From the NCBI GenBank assembly GCA_964596165.1, contig CAZQTW010000026.1, forward strand, positions 1-64,000: a stretch of DNA of 64,000 bases, written 5' to 3'. Shown one piece after another: positions 30,956-40,191 of the stretch. The position numbers and the translations under genes were made by a program. The notes beneath the pieces were generated by a model. It made no database searches and had not been told where the DNA came from. It saw only the letters and a list, made by a program, of their open reading frames with translations. Numbering within the stretch: the stretch's first letter is position 1; each line of letters starts with the position of its first letter. Origin of the DNA: CAYUQT01 sp964596165. Lineage in GTDB: Bacteria > Planctomycetota > Phycisphaerae > UBA1845 > JAFGLZ01.

Positions 30956-31254
30956 CTATAGATGCGTCATGCGATCGGCAATCCCATTGGGATTTCGACG
31001 ACAGTCGAGAATCGCATAGACGCGCGCCACGTCCCCCTCGACTCGATAGTAGACAGCGAAGGGAAACCGCTTGGACAACATCCGGTGATAGCATCCGAAT
31101 GGACCGAGTGAATACCGGCGAACAGGCGAAGGGAGTCGATGTCGGAGAAGAGGGAGTCCAGAAAGTAGTTGCCGAGCCCCTGAGAGCGGTTTTCGTAGAA
31201 GTTATATCCCGCGATCAGGTCGTCCTGCGCCGAGACAAGGATCTCGATCCTCAT
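30956..31254 (-). pseudogene. ParE/RelE-type toxin, interrupted by a frameshift
   Basis: The first frame from the ATG at 31254 reads MRIEILVSAQDDL and continues with ParE-like sequence to about HSVHSD, then turns into unrelated residues. From about 31089 the next frame reads YHRMLSKRFPFAVYYRVEGD and ends DRMTHL with a TAG at 30956-30958, which is the usual C-terminus of this toxin family. One base inserted near 31090-31093 would restore SDGYHRML, so a single-base deletion is implied. The toxin would be inactive unless this is a sequencing error or a programmed shift. Its ATG overlaps the antitoxin stop by four bases. Confidence 0.75.
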
Positions 31255-31469
31255 GACCTGGGCTCGCGGACACGCCTTTTCGCCTCTTCCCAATCACTGA
31301 AGCTTTCGGACCCGCTCGCCAACCGTGCAGCCCGTGCCTCCAGGACATCGCGATGCCATTGGGGGGAAGGGATCGCGGCTTCGTCACGGCACAGATCCTC
31401 CCAGATCTCCTCCATGGCCCGCAGCTTCTCATCGACAGTCATCTGATCCAGCGGCAGTGTCATACCCAT
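31251..31469 (-). CDS. Antitoxin of a ParE/RelE-type addiction module
   Basis: A 72-residue protein of the addiction-module component family that usually precedes a RelE/ParE toxin. It shows the typical L-x-x-x-x-K-L-x-A-M-E-x-x-W-x-x-L pattern (VDEKLRAMEEIWEDL) and an acidic-basic C-terminus with SFSDWEEAKRRV that would wrap the toxin. Two in-frame ATGs lie at 31469 and 31463; GGGAG eight bases before the first favours it. It is translationally coupled (ATGA) to the frameshifted toxin. It probably regulates its own promoter if it retains its DNA-binding mode. Confidence 0.8.
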   Translation of the reverse strand: MGMTLPLDQMTVDEKLRAMEEIWEDLCRDEAAIPSPQWHRDVLEARAARLASGSESFSDWEEAKRRVREPRS

Positions 31470-31534
31470 GGCCGTTTCTCCCAGCCTCCTCAATTATACA
31501 TCCTGGCTTACAGATGATCACCCGTCCTGGTTCA

Positions 31535-34500
31535 CTACCACTTCACCTGCCGGTCCACGGCCACCTTCAGCCTCACCGGACCGAGCAGGCCCGATTCGAG
31601 CAGCGGCGAATCCTTCTTGTAGTGCTTCCAGGTGGTGAACGTGCAGCGGCCCGCGCTGGGGCGGGGCGTGCCTTTCAGGAACCACTCCGGCCATTTCTTC
31701 AGACTGCCGTCGCCATTCCACTCGCAGTCGTCGGGAAGCTGCTCGTCGCCGATGAGCCGATTGGGCCACAGGTTCACGACGTCCGCCTCCAAGAGGTTCG
31801 TGCCGGCCTTGAGGAGGCCCGTCACGTCGGCGCGGAACGGCGGCTTCCAGAGCACACCGAGATTCTTGCCGTTGAGTCGCACCTCAACGATGTTCATTAC
31901 GCGGCCCAGGTCGATGAAGATCGCGTTGCCCCCGGCGAGCAGATTCGCCGGCGCGTCGAATGTCGTCGAATAGGTCGCGCGTCCTGAGAAGTACCGGATT
32001 CCCGGATCGGCGTGGTCGGTCCAGGAGATCAACGTATCGAATCGTGCGCTCGCCGGGGCGTTGCGGCCGGGCTCGAAACGCACTTCCCAGGGTCCGGCAA
32101 CATCGATCGCCGCGGGGACCGATGCGATCTCTACGACGGACGTACGTCCCGACGCCGTCTGGAGCTTGTATGTCCCCGCCTCCCATGCCCGTAAGACAAC
32201 TCCTCTGTTGCCCGCAAACGCAAGCTCGGCTATGCGATCGGCCGCCCCTTCGACCTCGGGAATCTCAAGGAGTCCGTTCTCGCTGACCACCTTGCTCTTG
32301 GCGACACCGTCCACCGCATAGTCGACCCGAAGCTGCTTTACAACGTTCTCGGCGGGATCGCCCGCCAGGGCATTGCCGGCGACCACCGAAATGCGCCCGT
32401 TCTTGACCATGCCCGCGAGCTTAGCCGTCACATCCACCGTTTGCTTGGCGGCGGGGTCGGGTATCTCGGGCGGGCATACGCCGTAGAGCGCCCTGTGGAT
32501 CTCCAGGGTAGCCTGCCCTTGCACGGGGTCCTCGGGGATCTTCAGGGTTTCGTTCTCCGCGACCGTCGCCGCCGCGCGTTTGCCGTTGTACGTGTATACC
32601 ACGCGCAGTTCTTTCAGGATGTTCGGGGCGGGATCACCGGCAAGCGAATTGTCGGCCTTCACCTCGAGCCTGCCGTTTCGTATGAGGTCAATGAGTGTTT
32701 GGGTGACGTCAACGGTCTCAGGAGGCGCTTCGGCCGAAAGCACCCCGTAAACCGCCTTGCGAATCTCCAGCGTGGAAGCAGCCGGGGGTTTCGGCTCCAG
32801 TACGTTCGTGCCATGTCTTCGCGCGGCCACGAGCCGATCCTTCCTGAACCACGATTCCCGGAACACGACGAATACGGATCCGCGCGGTTCCAGGCACAGG
32901 GGGATCTTCGTGCGGCCGTTCGCTTCCGTGAAGAAGGCGACCGGTTCGATCGCGCCCGTATCCGGGTGCCAGAGTTCGGGGCGCTTGCCCGCCACACGGA
33001 ACGTGCATTCGTAAAAGACGCTGCGGGGGCGCCAGTTGGCGACGAAGTAGACATCGTCGTTTCGAATTCGGCGGTGAATGTAGGATACGGCGGCCTCTTT
33101 CAGTCCCTCCTTGCACGTAAAGTCCGGCGGGAGGTCGAAGGACGCCAACATCTCCTCCATCGACTTGCCCCAGATGATCTTTCCCTTGCCGAACGCGTGT
33201 TCTTTGACGGTCTTCCCGTCGCAATCGCCCCAGAGCTCGCCGGCCAGCTTCTTCACTTCGTCGTCGCACGCCGGGTAGTGGGTCAGGCTGGGCGATGCCT
33301 TGGGTTTGGGTCCCACAACCGTCGCGCCGTCACCGACGAGCTTCCGGATCTTCCTCAGGAGAACGGGGGTCATGTACTCGCTCGGCGGCAGCACCAGCGC
33401 GCGATATTGCATGCCGCTCGACAACGTGATCCTGCCGCGCGTGACGGTCATCCGCGTGAGGATCACGTCCGCGTCGCAGCCGTCGTAGTCATATCCGGCA
33501 GGCAACACGGGCGTCAGGCCGCTCCGGCCCGGCAGCGAATGCGGCGAGCCCTCGCCCGCGAAGTAACACACGTCCGCGGCGAACCGACCCTCCTGCAACA
33601 TGAACTGGCATCGCGCCAGGTACGTGAGCCAGGCGTGCGCCTGATTCCACCATGTGAGCGTCCGTTCCATGTGCATTCCCCAGGGGCCCATGGTCATGCC
33701 GGGCAGACGATCCAGCCACGGTTGCTGGGCCCATCGGTGGAAAATGAAACGGTTCACGCCGCCGCAATACATCATGTCGCCGAGCGCCTTGATCGAGTAC
33801 GGGTCGTTCATCCATCGCCCCACGTCGCATGAAGCGGTAAACGATTCGGCGCCCACGTACCTCTTGCCGTACGTATGGGCGATCGACGAAGCCAGCTTGC
33901 CGCCCGAGGGGTCGGGCCCCTGACCGATCCAGAACTCCGTCATCGGCAGGTCGCCCCGGCCACCGGATGTGAGGTCGTCGAACCCGCCGTTGCCGTAGGG
34001 TTCGACGGACAGCAACAGCCCGTTCCGCCGGCACATCGTTCGAAAGTGGCCGAAGTAATTGTCCGCGAAAAGGTCGGCGATCGTCCGGCGGAGATCCCAC
34101 AGGAAGCGCTCGGTCACATCCATCCCCTCGACGATCCGGCCGGTCATTGCGGGCAGATACGGCAGCGGGTCATAGCCGCGCCGCTTCGTGAATTCCTCGC
34201 GAAACGTGGGCGTCCAATTCTGCGAACCCACCTCATAGCTGTCGATCAGAATATGCTTGAGCGACTTGCCCAGCCACGGGCGGACATCCGACAAGATGGG
34301 CTCGACGCCGCCCTTCCAGAAGGCCTCCGCCGCCTCCCGGCTCATCTTGTCGCATTCGAGCCCCTCGCCGGGCTTGGGCGCGGGGTGGTTGTTCTTACCC
34401 GTGGGCGTGTAGCCGATTCGCAGCAGCGTCCAGCGGCCGGCCGGTGCCTCCCAGGTCAGTCGACCGGCCCCGTCCATGTTCGTCAGGACGTTTCGGACGT

Positions 34501-35560
34501 CGGCTTTGCGTATGGCACACTCGGGCGAGACCCGCGTCCGCACATCTCGCGCCGGGTTGTCCATGCGATCGAACCCGGCCTTCTGATACCAATGATCCAG
34601 ACGCACCTGCGGCGTCAACTCGATTTCGCCCAGCGGGAGCTTCGTCGTGCGAGCATCGGACGTAGTGAAGACGAGCCGGAAGAATCGCAGCGCGGGCAGT
34701 TCCAGGTGGATCGACATCGCTTCCCGTGCCCGACCGTCGTTCGGAAGGTCGAATGACGTCGCCGATCGGAACGCCGTCCCGTCGTCGGAAACATGCAGTT
34801 CCGCCCGGCATCTGTTCCGTCCCGAGCCCGGCACCAGACGAAGCGTCCTTGCGACCATCGGCCTGGCACATTCGATGCCGATGAGCAAGGGAGAGCCCTT
34901 CGTCATAGGAAAGCTCACCAGGGTATCCTTGTTTCCGTCGAGTAGGTTCTTGACGTCGACTCCCTCCGCGTTCGTCGTGACGCGCGGGGCCCAATCGCTC
35001 ATCCGTACGCCATCGCCGTCCACCGTCGGAAATGCAAGCACCGCAATGTCACGATAGGTCTTCAGGTTGTGCGACGGGGTCGCCAGGATCTTCTCGACGC
35101 GCGCCGGCCCCTCCACGAACGTCTCCGACCAGACCACCTTCTGCATGGCCAGTTCCGGCGTGACCCACGGTCCTCCGCTCGACGACCAGCCCGCACAGTT
35201 GTGCAGGCACAGTTCGATTCCCAGGCGATGGGCCTCCCGCACGGCGTGCTTCACGAGCGCCCGCCACGCCGGGCTCATGAAACCCATGGGTCCGGCCGGG
35301 ATGCCGCAATCGACGTTGAAGATCTGCGCGCCGCCGATCCCCTGCTTCTTCATCGCTTCCAAGTCGGCCGTGATGCCCTCGTGAGTCACATTGCCGTTCA
35401 TCCAATGCCACCACGTGTGCGGACGTGCGGAGTCCGGCGGATCGACAAACGCCTTTTCCAACGATCTTGCCGACACCGCGGGGGATACGGCGACAAGAAC
35501 GCATACGGCGGACACGACCTGCAACGACAGACGAGCCTGCAAACGACCGGGATTCGACAC
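31535..35560 (-). CDS. Secreted GH106-type alpha-L-rhamnosidase-like enzyme with two DUF3395-like domains
   Basis: A 1341-residue exported protein starting at GTG, with a strong CAGGGAGG site. The signal peptide is about 1-31. The N-terminal region has the GH106 opening (HTWWHWMNGNVT, ITADLEAMKKQGIGGAQIFN) and the catalytic barrel follows to about 640. Residues 929-1012 and 1017-1110 are two tandem copies of one domain (A-x-YGV, VDVT, AGDP, K-x-LRV-Y), resembling DUF3395 from the C-terminus of eukaryotic DNAJC11. A GH2-like jelly-roll (FIDLGRVMNIVEVRLNGKNLG) closes the protein. It probably removes terminal alpha-L-rhamnose from plant or algal glycans. It lies 21 bases after a Tat-exported GHL6 gene. 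Confidence 0.85.
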   Translation of the reverse strand: MSNPGRLQARLSLQVVSAVCVLVAVSPAVSARSLEKAFVDPPDSARPHTWWHWMNGNVTHEGITADLEAMKKQGIGGAQIFNVDCGIPAGPMGFMSPAWRALVKHAVREAHRLGIELCLHNCAGWSSSGGPWVTPELAMQKVVWSETFVEGPARVEKILATPSHNLKTYRDIAVLAFPTVDGDGVRMSDWAPRVTTNAEGVDVKNLLDGNKDTLVSFPMTKGSPLLIGIECARPMVARTLRLVPGSGRNRCRAELHVSDDGTAFRSATSFDLPNDGRAREAMSIHLELPALRFFRLVFTTSDARTTKLPLGEIELTPQVRLDHWYQKAGFDRMDNPARDVRTRVSPECAIRKADVRNVLTNMDGAGRLTWEAPAGRWTLLRIGYTPTGKNNHPAPKPGEGLECDKMSREAAEAFWKGGVEPILSDVRPWLGKSLKHILIDSYEVGSQNWTPTFREEFTKRRGYDPLPYLPAMTGRIVEGMDVTERFLWDLRRTIADLFADNYFGHFRTMCRRNGLLLSVEPYGNGGFDDLTSGGRGDLPMTEFWIGQGPDPSGGKLASSIAHTYGKRYVGAESFTASCDVGRWMNDPYSIKALGDMMYCGGVNRFIFHRWAQQPWLDRLPGMTMGPWGMHMERTLTWWNQAHAWLTYLARCQFMLQEGRFAADVCYFAGEGSPHSLPGRSGLTPVLPAGYDYDGCDADVILTRMTVTRGRITLSSGMQYRALVLPPSEYMTPVLLRKIRKLVGDGATVVGPKPKASPSLTHYPACDDEVKKLAGELWGDCDGKTVKEHAFGKGKIIWGKSMEEMLASFDLPPDFTCKEGLKEAAVSYIHRRIRNDDVYFVANWRPRSVFYECTFRVAGKRPELWHPDTGAIEPVAFFTEANGRTKIPLCLEPRGSVFVVFRESWFRKDRLVAARRHGTNVLEPKPPAASTLEIRKAVYGVLSAEAPPETVDVTQTLIDLIRNGRLEVKADNSLAGDPAPNILKELRVVYTYNGKRAAATVAENETLKIPEDPVQGQATLEIHRALYGVCPPEIPDPAAKQTVDVTAKLAGMVKNGRISVVAGNALAGDPAENVVKQLRVDYAVDGVAKSKVVSENGLLEIPEVEGAADRIAELAFAGNRGVVLRAWEAGTYKLQTASGRTSVVEIASVPAAIDVAGPWEVRFEPGRNAPASARFDTLISWTDHADPGIRYFSGRATYSTTFDAPANLLAGGNAIFIDLGRVMNIVEVRLNGKNLGVLWKPPFRADVTGLLKAGTNLLEADVVNLWPNRLIGDEQLPDDCEWNGDGSLKKWPEWFLKGTPRPSAGRCTFTTWKHYKKDSPLLESGLLGPVRLKVAVDRQVKW

Positions 35561-35581
35561 GTGAATACCTCCCTGGAGTTC

Positions 35582-37762
35582 TTAACCCCTGTTGGACTCA
35601 ATCACAATGGCCGCATACGCATCAACCGTGGAGAGCCGAATCTTCAGCCGCTTGCCGTCCGCGGTTGATGAGACCTGGGACCCTCGACCGGTGACCTTCG
35701 GATCGGGATACGGTGCATCGAGCGCCACCTCGATGTCACGGACCGGCACGATCTCGGTAATGCGGGTCATGTCGTTGGGCGATTGCGTATGGTCGGCCAG
35801 ATGGATGATGGTGCGCTGCTTGGCCTCCTGCCGGAAGACCGTGACCTCGATGCTTCGGGGCGCCTTCACGACGATCTGGCGGCTCGGCAGGATTGAATCG
35901 ATCACGTCCACCATGAACGACGCGATGTGCGGCAGGTTATGGTTCGAGTACATCCGGCCGACGTCGAACGCGACATAGGCGGTGCTTCCCTTGCCCACCG
36001 AATTGAGCACGACCACCGGCCACTCGGTCGGCTTCATGGGAAGCGGATCCCGTGCGCCGGCGACGGAACCGGCCGGATCCACCGCGATCTGTCGAGCGAC
36101 AATCTTCGCCGACGTCGCAACCTGTTGGAAGATTCCGAAGGCCGGTTCCGGCTCCCGCGGTCGTTCGATGGCGAAGTTGCCCTCGAACGATCCTTTGTGG
36201 GATACGCTTAACAGATCCTTCAGGGCGAAGTCAGGTCGTGCATGGCCCTTCTCATTGAACAGGGACGTCTCGGCTGCGGCCACGATCCGCCCGCCGCCCC
36301 GCACGTATTCCGTGAGGGCCGAACAGAACGTGTCGCTCACGTTCGCCGTGTTCGGCAGGAGGATCAAATCGTACCGCATAAGGTCGGCCGCCGAACCGAC
36401 CTTCTCCGCGATGACGAAATCGAACGGCAGGTGCTCCTCCATCATCAGGCGCGACCAGCCGCCGATCTCCTCGGCCCAGTTCATCGCGCCGTTCTTGAAA
36501 TACTTCTGGGTTGCCCACGAGAACACCAGACCGATCTTGGCAACCGAGACGGCGCCTTCGGCCAAGTCGGCATCCTGCATGAAAAAGTCGAAACCGGCCT
36601 TGACGGTCTCGAGCAGTCGCTTGGAGGTCGTCGTGTCCGGGTAGGCACCGACGCCGCAGGGCCCGAGCACCTCGCCGCCGTTGGCCTTACACGTGGCGGC
36701 GCTCATCTTCCACCCAGCGGCCGGGATCGACAGGTGGGCGAAGTGGGGCGGCGCCGACGTCAGCAGTTCCCAAGACGGCAAACCCAGCGCCCGCTGAAGA
36801 CGAACCGTCGTGCTGGGCACGTACAGGTTCGAGAAGATCTCGGAGACATATACGTCGACGTGGGGCATCCATTCCTCGCCGACGCCGTAGATGGCCGGCA
36901 CGTGAAGGGGTGTGCCCGCATTGTGGCAGGCGATGGCGCCGTGCTGGTGGGCCATGGCGGTCAACTCGGCGATCAGCGACGCGCTCCGTCGGCATTTCCA
37001 GTCGATATACTCGCGCCAGTGGGCCGTGACCGCCTGAGGCGTGATCCGACTCGTGCCGCAAATGCGTTCGAGTTCGGGGCGGCAGTACCTGCAGACGCAC
37101 AACGCGCCCTGGGCGTGGTACATGTCGAGGTGAAACCCGTCGGGGTTGTACCGTTCGAGGATCTCGCGGGCGACCGCCTTTACCTGCTCGCGCCGGGGCG
37201 AATTGATGCACGGGTGTCGCCAGCGCCCGCCGGGGACGCGCTGCACGCGCTTGTCCGCGTTCGACGGGTCGGCCCAACCGACCAGGGGCATCTCTCCGTG
37301 ATCGGGATCGCCCTCGGTGCCCAGTGGGAGGGTGTTCCATTCCGGATGGCGCGATTCAAGCCAATTGATGTACGCCACCACCTTCTTGCCCCGATCGCGA
37401 AGCCGGGCGATCAGGTCGCCGACGTAGTCCCGCCCCTTCAGATTCGGGTGCTGGGGCCAGATTTTACTTGGATAGTAGGCGATGCTGAATTGGTTGGCCG
37501 CGTAAACAACGATGATGTCCGCGCCGGTGGCCACGAGTTCCTCGGTGATGCGGTCCGGATCGTACTTGGCGAAGGCAGCATCCTGTTCGTTCAGGGCGTA
37601 CTGGTCATACCAGTAGATGCGGGCACGGCGTCTGAGCCAGTCGCTCTTGATCTTTACCTCCGATTCGTTGGCGGCAGGCAACGATCGAGAAAGGCCGGCC
37701 ACTGTCAGACCGGCGGATCCCAACGAGGCCGATTTCATGAACGCCCTGCGGGTCATGCTCAT
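35582..37762 (-). CDS. Tat-exported GHL6-like glycosidase-like protein
   Basis: A 726-residue protein with a twin-arginine signal at the N-terminus (TRRAFMKSASLG) and GGAGGGAG before the ATG at 37762. A barrel-like region (about 45-380) has YDQYALNEQ, VVAYINWLESRHPEW, FHLDMYHAQGALCVCRYCRPEL and HVDVYVSEIFSN. The CVCRYC pair matches the CYCDHC of the paralogue at 14661-16643. A flavodoxin-like trimerisation domain follows at about 410-600 (RYDLILLPNTANVSD). The C-terminal 120 residues are beta-rich. It is first in a two-gene operon with the GH106 enzyme, so both may act on the same rhamnose-containing glycan. The substrate is not known. Confidence 0.72.
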   Translation of the reverse strand: MSMTRRAFMKSASLGSAGLTVAGLSRSLPAANESEVKIKSDWLRRRARIYWYDQYALNEQDAAFAKYDPDRITEELVATGADIIVVYAANQFSIAYYPSKIWPQHPNLKGRDYVGDLIARLRDRGKKVVAYINWLESRHPEWNTLPLGTEGDPDHGEMPLVGWADPSNADKRVQRVPGGRWRHPCINSPRREQVKAVAREILERYNPDGFHLDMYHAQGALCVCRYCRPELERICGTSRITPQAVTAHWREYIDWKCRRSASLIAELTAMAHQHGAIACHNAGTPLHVPAIYGVGEEWMPHVDVYVSEIFSNLYVPSTTVRLQRALGLPSWELLTSAPPHFAHLSIPAAGWKMSAATCKANGGEVLGPCGVGAYPDTTTSKRLLETVKAGFDFFMQDADLAEGAVSVAKIGLVFSWATQKYFKNGAMNWAEEIGGWSRLMMEEHLPFDFVIAEKVGSAADLMRYDLILLPNTANVSDTFCSALTEYVRGGGRIVAAAETSLFNEKGHARPDFALKDLLSVSHKGSFEGNFAIERPREPEPAFGIFQQVATSAKIVARQIAVDPAGSVAGARDPLPMKPTEWPVVVLNSVGKGSTAYVAFDVGRMYSNHNLPHIASFMVDVIDSILPSRQIVVKAPRSIEVTVFRQEAKQRTIIHLADHTQSPNDMTRITEIVPVRDIEVALDAPYPDPKVTGRGSQVSSTADGKRLKIRLSTVDAYAAIVIESNRG

Positions 37763-38188
37763 GGTATGTTTCTCCCTCCGCGCACGCGTCGGGTGGTCGC
37801 ATTGCTCCGCATAGCGTACGACGGCTCGGCACGCGCCGCCAGAGGAACCGCCGGTCACTGTCGCCCCGCCAATCGGAGCCGCGACCGTCAGGGAGCGGTC
37901 GGACGCGAGACCGATGATCCCGCAGCGGTGCCTCTTTGTCCGGTGCGCAGGCTGGGGCAATGTGACGACGCGGCACCGGAGTCGCGCGAATTCATTCCGC
38001 CGGTAGGGAGTTGCACGACGAACCGCGAGTGCTACGGATTCATGTGAAGCGACAACTGCGAGGACCTTCGGAATAGCTTCCGCCTCGACACAGATGAACT
38101 TGCAGGTTGGGGTAAGAAACGGGGAACCGTAGCCCTCGGAGGTACGGCATCCAGGCCTCGCAAGGCAGCAGTAGCTCTCTCCCAGCGA
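37763..38188. other. Intergenic region with REP-like palindrome
   Basis: This 426-base stretch lies between two minus-strand genes. It holds the palindrome listed at 37871-37914. Nothing else is recognised; the frames that cross it are shadows with Arg/Pro-rich composition. The promoter of the GHL6-GH106 operon should lie in the part nearest 37763, but no convincing boxes were found. Confidence 0.4.
37871..37914. repeat. REP-like palindromic repeat
   Basis: GACCG and CGGTC (37883-37887 and 37896-37900) flank TCAGGGAG, within a wider TCGG...CCGA frame (37873-37914). I recall the core GCGACCGTCAGGGAGCGG as a dispersed intergenic sequence in planctomycete genomes, but a genome-wide count is needed to confirm it. 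It lies upstream of the GHL6-GH106 operon. Confidence 0.4.
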
Positions 38189-39604
38189 CTATCCCAACCC
38201 CGGCACCTCCCAACCCTTTCGGTAGTGGCGGCGGAGGAGGGCGTTGGCCTCGGGACAGTTCGTGACCTTGCCGTTCGCGCCGTCCCACTCGATCTTCTTG
38301 CCGACGTACAGGGCCACGTTGCCGAGCAGGACGGCCTCGGTCAGCGGACCGGCAAACTGGAAGTCGGACAGGCATGTCTTCTTCGGGTCCTTGCAGGCCG
38401 CGATCCACTCGTCGGTGTGGTGCTGGTCGCACTCCTTCTCGTCATCGCCCAGTCGGGGATACTTCTGCGGGCCGGGCTTCCAGTCCTCGAAGTTCTTCCT
38501 GGGCAGCAGGGCCGTCGTAACGTCACGGTCGAGGTGTCGGTAGAGAGTGCCCTTGTCGCCGACCAAGACGACGCCGTTCCGGCCGTACGGCTCGCCTTGG
38601 GTTAGGCCCTTCAATTTGTCCAGCGCGTGCTGGGGTGTCCTCGCGCCGCCGTCGTACCAGACCAGCTTCAGCGCCGGCAACTTGCCGCGGGCGGGGAACT
38701 GATACGTGATGATGCTCCAGGTCGGGAAGCTGTCCCTGTCGAAACCGGAGCACTCGGCCTCGACGGTTGTCGGCGACTTCAGGTCGAGTCCCATGAACGC
38801 CACCGGCAACGTGTGGCAGGCGATGTCGCCGAGCGCGCCGGTGCCGAAGTCCCACCAGCCCCGCCAGGCGAATGGATGGTAGAAGTCTTTTTTGTAGGGC
38901 CGCATCGGGGCCGTCCCGATCCACAGGTCCCAATCGAGGTCTTCCGGGATCGCATCGCTGCCCGCCGGCCGCCGCACGCCCTGTGGCCAGATCGGCCGGT
39001 CCGTCCAGAAATGCGCCTCGGTCACGTTGCCGATCGTGCCGGCCTGAAGTGTCTCGACCGCCGTTCGGTAGTCGTCGAGCGCCATGCCCTGGTTGCCCAT
39101 CTGGGTAGCGACGTTGTGTTCTTTGGCCACCGTGGCCATCACGCGCGCTTCCCACACGTCGTGGGTCAGCGGCTTCTGGCAGTACACGTGCTTGCCCATT
39201 CGCATGGCGGTGACGGAGATCGGGGCGTGCATGTGGTCGGTGGTCGAACAGGTGATCGCGTCGATGTCCTTCCACAGCTCATCGAGCATGACCCGCCAGT
39301 CGTGGTATTTCCTGGCGTTCGGGAATCGCTTGATCGCCCCGGCCATGCGAGTGAAGTCGACGTCGCAGAGCGCCACGACGTTTTCGCTGTGGCACTTGAC
39401 GATGTCGCTATGCCCTTTGCCGCCGCAGCCGACGCCGGCGACGTTGAGCTTGGCGTTCTTTTTGTACGTGCCCTTGGCCCGGTGTGCCTGCGCGGCCGGC
39501 AGGCCGGACTTGGGCCCGGTGCAACCCGCGCTTCCGGCCAGCCAGATGCCCGCGCCGGTCAGGGCGGTACCCTTCAGGAAGTCGCGACGGGTGTGCTTGC
39601 GCAT
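38189..39604 (-). CDS. Tat-exported Gfo/Idh/MocA-family oxidoreductase
   Basis: A 471-residue protein with a twin-arginine signal (TRRDFLKGTALTGAG) followed by a lipobox-like AGSAGC. The Rossmann motif G-V-G-C-G-G-K-G is near residue 57, and Q-K-P (YCQKPLTH) replaces the E-K-P signature. The C-terminal half carries FGTGALGDIACHTLPV. Cofactor-loaded Tat export is typical of glucose-fructose-oxidoreductase-like members, which keep NADP tightly bound in the periplasm. AGAGGAGA lies nine bases before the ATG. The gene appears monocistronic. The substrate is unknown but is likely a sugar derivative made by the surrounding glycosidases. Confidence 0.87.
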   Translation of the reverse strand: MRKHTRRDFLKGTALTGAGIWLAGSAGCTGPKSGLPAAQAHRAKGTYKKNAKLNVAGVGCGGKGHSDIVKCHSENVVALCDVDFTRMAGAIKRFPNARKYHDWRVMLDELWKDIDAITCSTTDHMHAPISVTAMRMGKHVYCQKPLTHDVWEARVMATVAKEHNVATQMGNQGMALDDYRTAVETLQAGTIGNVTEAHFWTDRPIWPQGVRRPAGSDAIPEDLDWDLWIGTAPMRPYKKDFYHPFAWRGWWDFGTGALGDIACHTLPVAFMGLDLKSPTTVEAECSGFDRDSFPTWSIITYQFPARGKLPALKLVWYDGGARTPQHALDKLKGLTQGEPYGRNGVVLVGDKGTLYRHLDRDVTTALLPRKNFEDWKPGPQKYPRLGDDEKECDQHHTDEWIAACKDPKKTCLSDFQFAGPLTEAVLLGNVALYVGKKIEWDGANGKVTNCPEANALLRRHYRKGWEVPGLG

Positions 39605-39903
39605 TCGCTGGTCTCCTCTGCTGGTCGGTGGCCGCCCCGAATGACTGATCAGACGTGTGAGGGCGGTCGTCTTCTTGCAGGCCGCTTCAGTGAACAGCCT
39701 TGTTCGGGAACGCCGTGGACTCGAAGGATACAGCCAAGGAGGCCGTTGTCAAACTCGCGCGCACGGCATAGGCCGGTCACGCACTTCTTGCCGGTATGTC
39801 GTCTGTTCTGGGGGACAACACGTTTTTCTTCACGCCGGACAAGACAGGTCTCTGCGCAAGGAAGGTGTGGCCCATTGCTGCATTGGGTAGTACCATGGGG
39901 AGT

Positions 39904-40167
39904 ATGACGACCATAACCTGCAAGATTCCGGGACGGCTTCACGCCGAGCTCAAAGCAGAAGCTCGGCGGAGGCGAACCACGAAATCCACCGTGGTTCGAG
40001 AGGCGATCGAAGGGCACCTGAAGCGATCGCGCCATCGCACCGCGCCTACCGCATTTGACCTTGCCAAGGAATTGTGCGGCTGTGTGAACGGCCCAAACGA
40101 CCTGTCCACCAACCCCACATACATGGATGTCGCGTCGCACACTCGTCATAATAGGTGCAGGTGCTGA
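39904..40167 (+). CDS. Ribbon-helix-helix antitoxin-like protein without its toxin
   Basis: An 87-residue protein. The first 45 residues are a ribbon-helix-helix DNA-binding domain (TITCKIPGRLHAELKAEA, TKSTVVREAIEGHL). The following FDLAKELCGCVNGPNDLSTNP is the usual C-terminal segment of antitoxins paired with PIN-domain ribonucleases. The normal partner would start immediately after, but the next gene is a phosphodiesterase 24 bases downstream, and no PIN domain is present. The last dozen residues (His/Arg/Cys-rich) look like frame read-through after loss of the original end. An alternative start is the ATG at 39895. Confidence 0.65.
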   Translation: MTTITCKIPGRLHAELKAEARRRRTTKSTVVREAIEGHLKRSRHRTAPTAFDLAKELCGCVNGPNDLSTNPTYMDVASHTRHNRCRC

Positions 40168-40191
40168 GAGTTCCAATCCAAGGAGTACATC

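Noticed and set aside
36242..38047. A 601-codon plus-strand open frame
   Set aside because: It is antisense to the Tat-exported GHL6 gene and shows no domain-like pattern, signal peptide or ribosome site.
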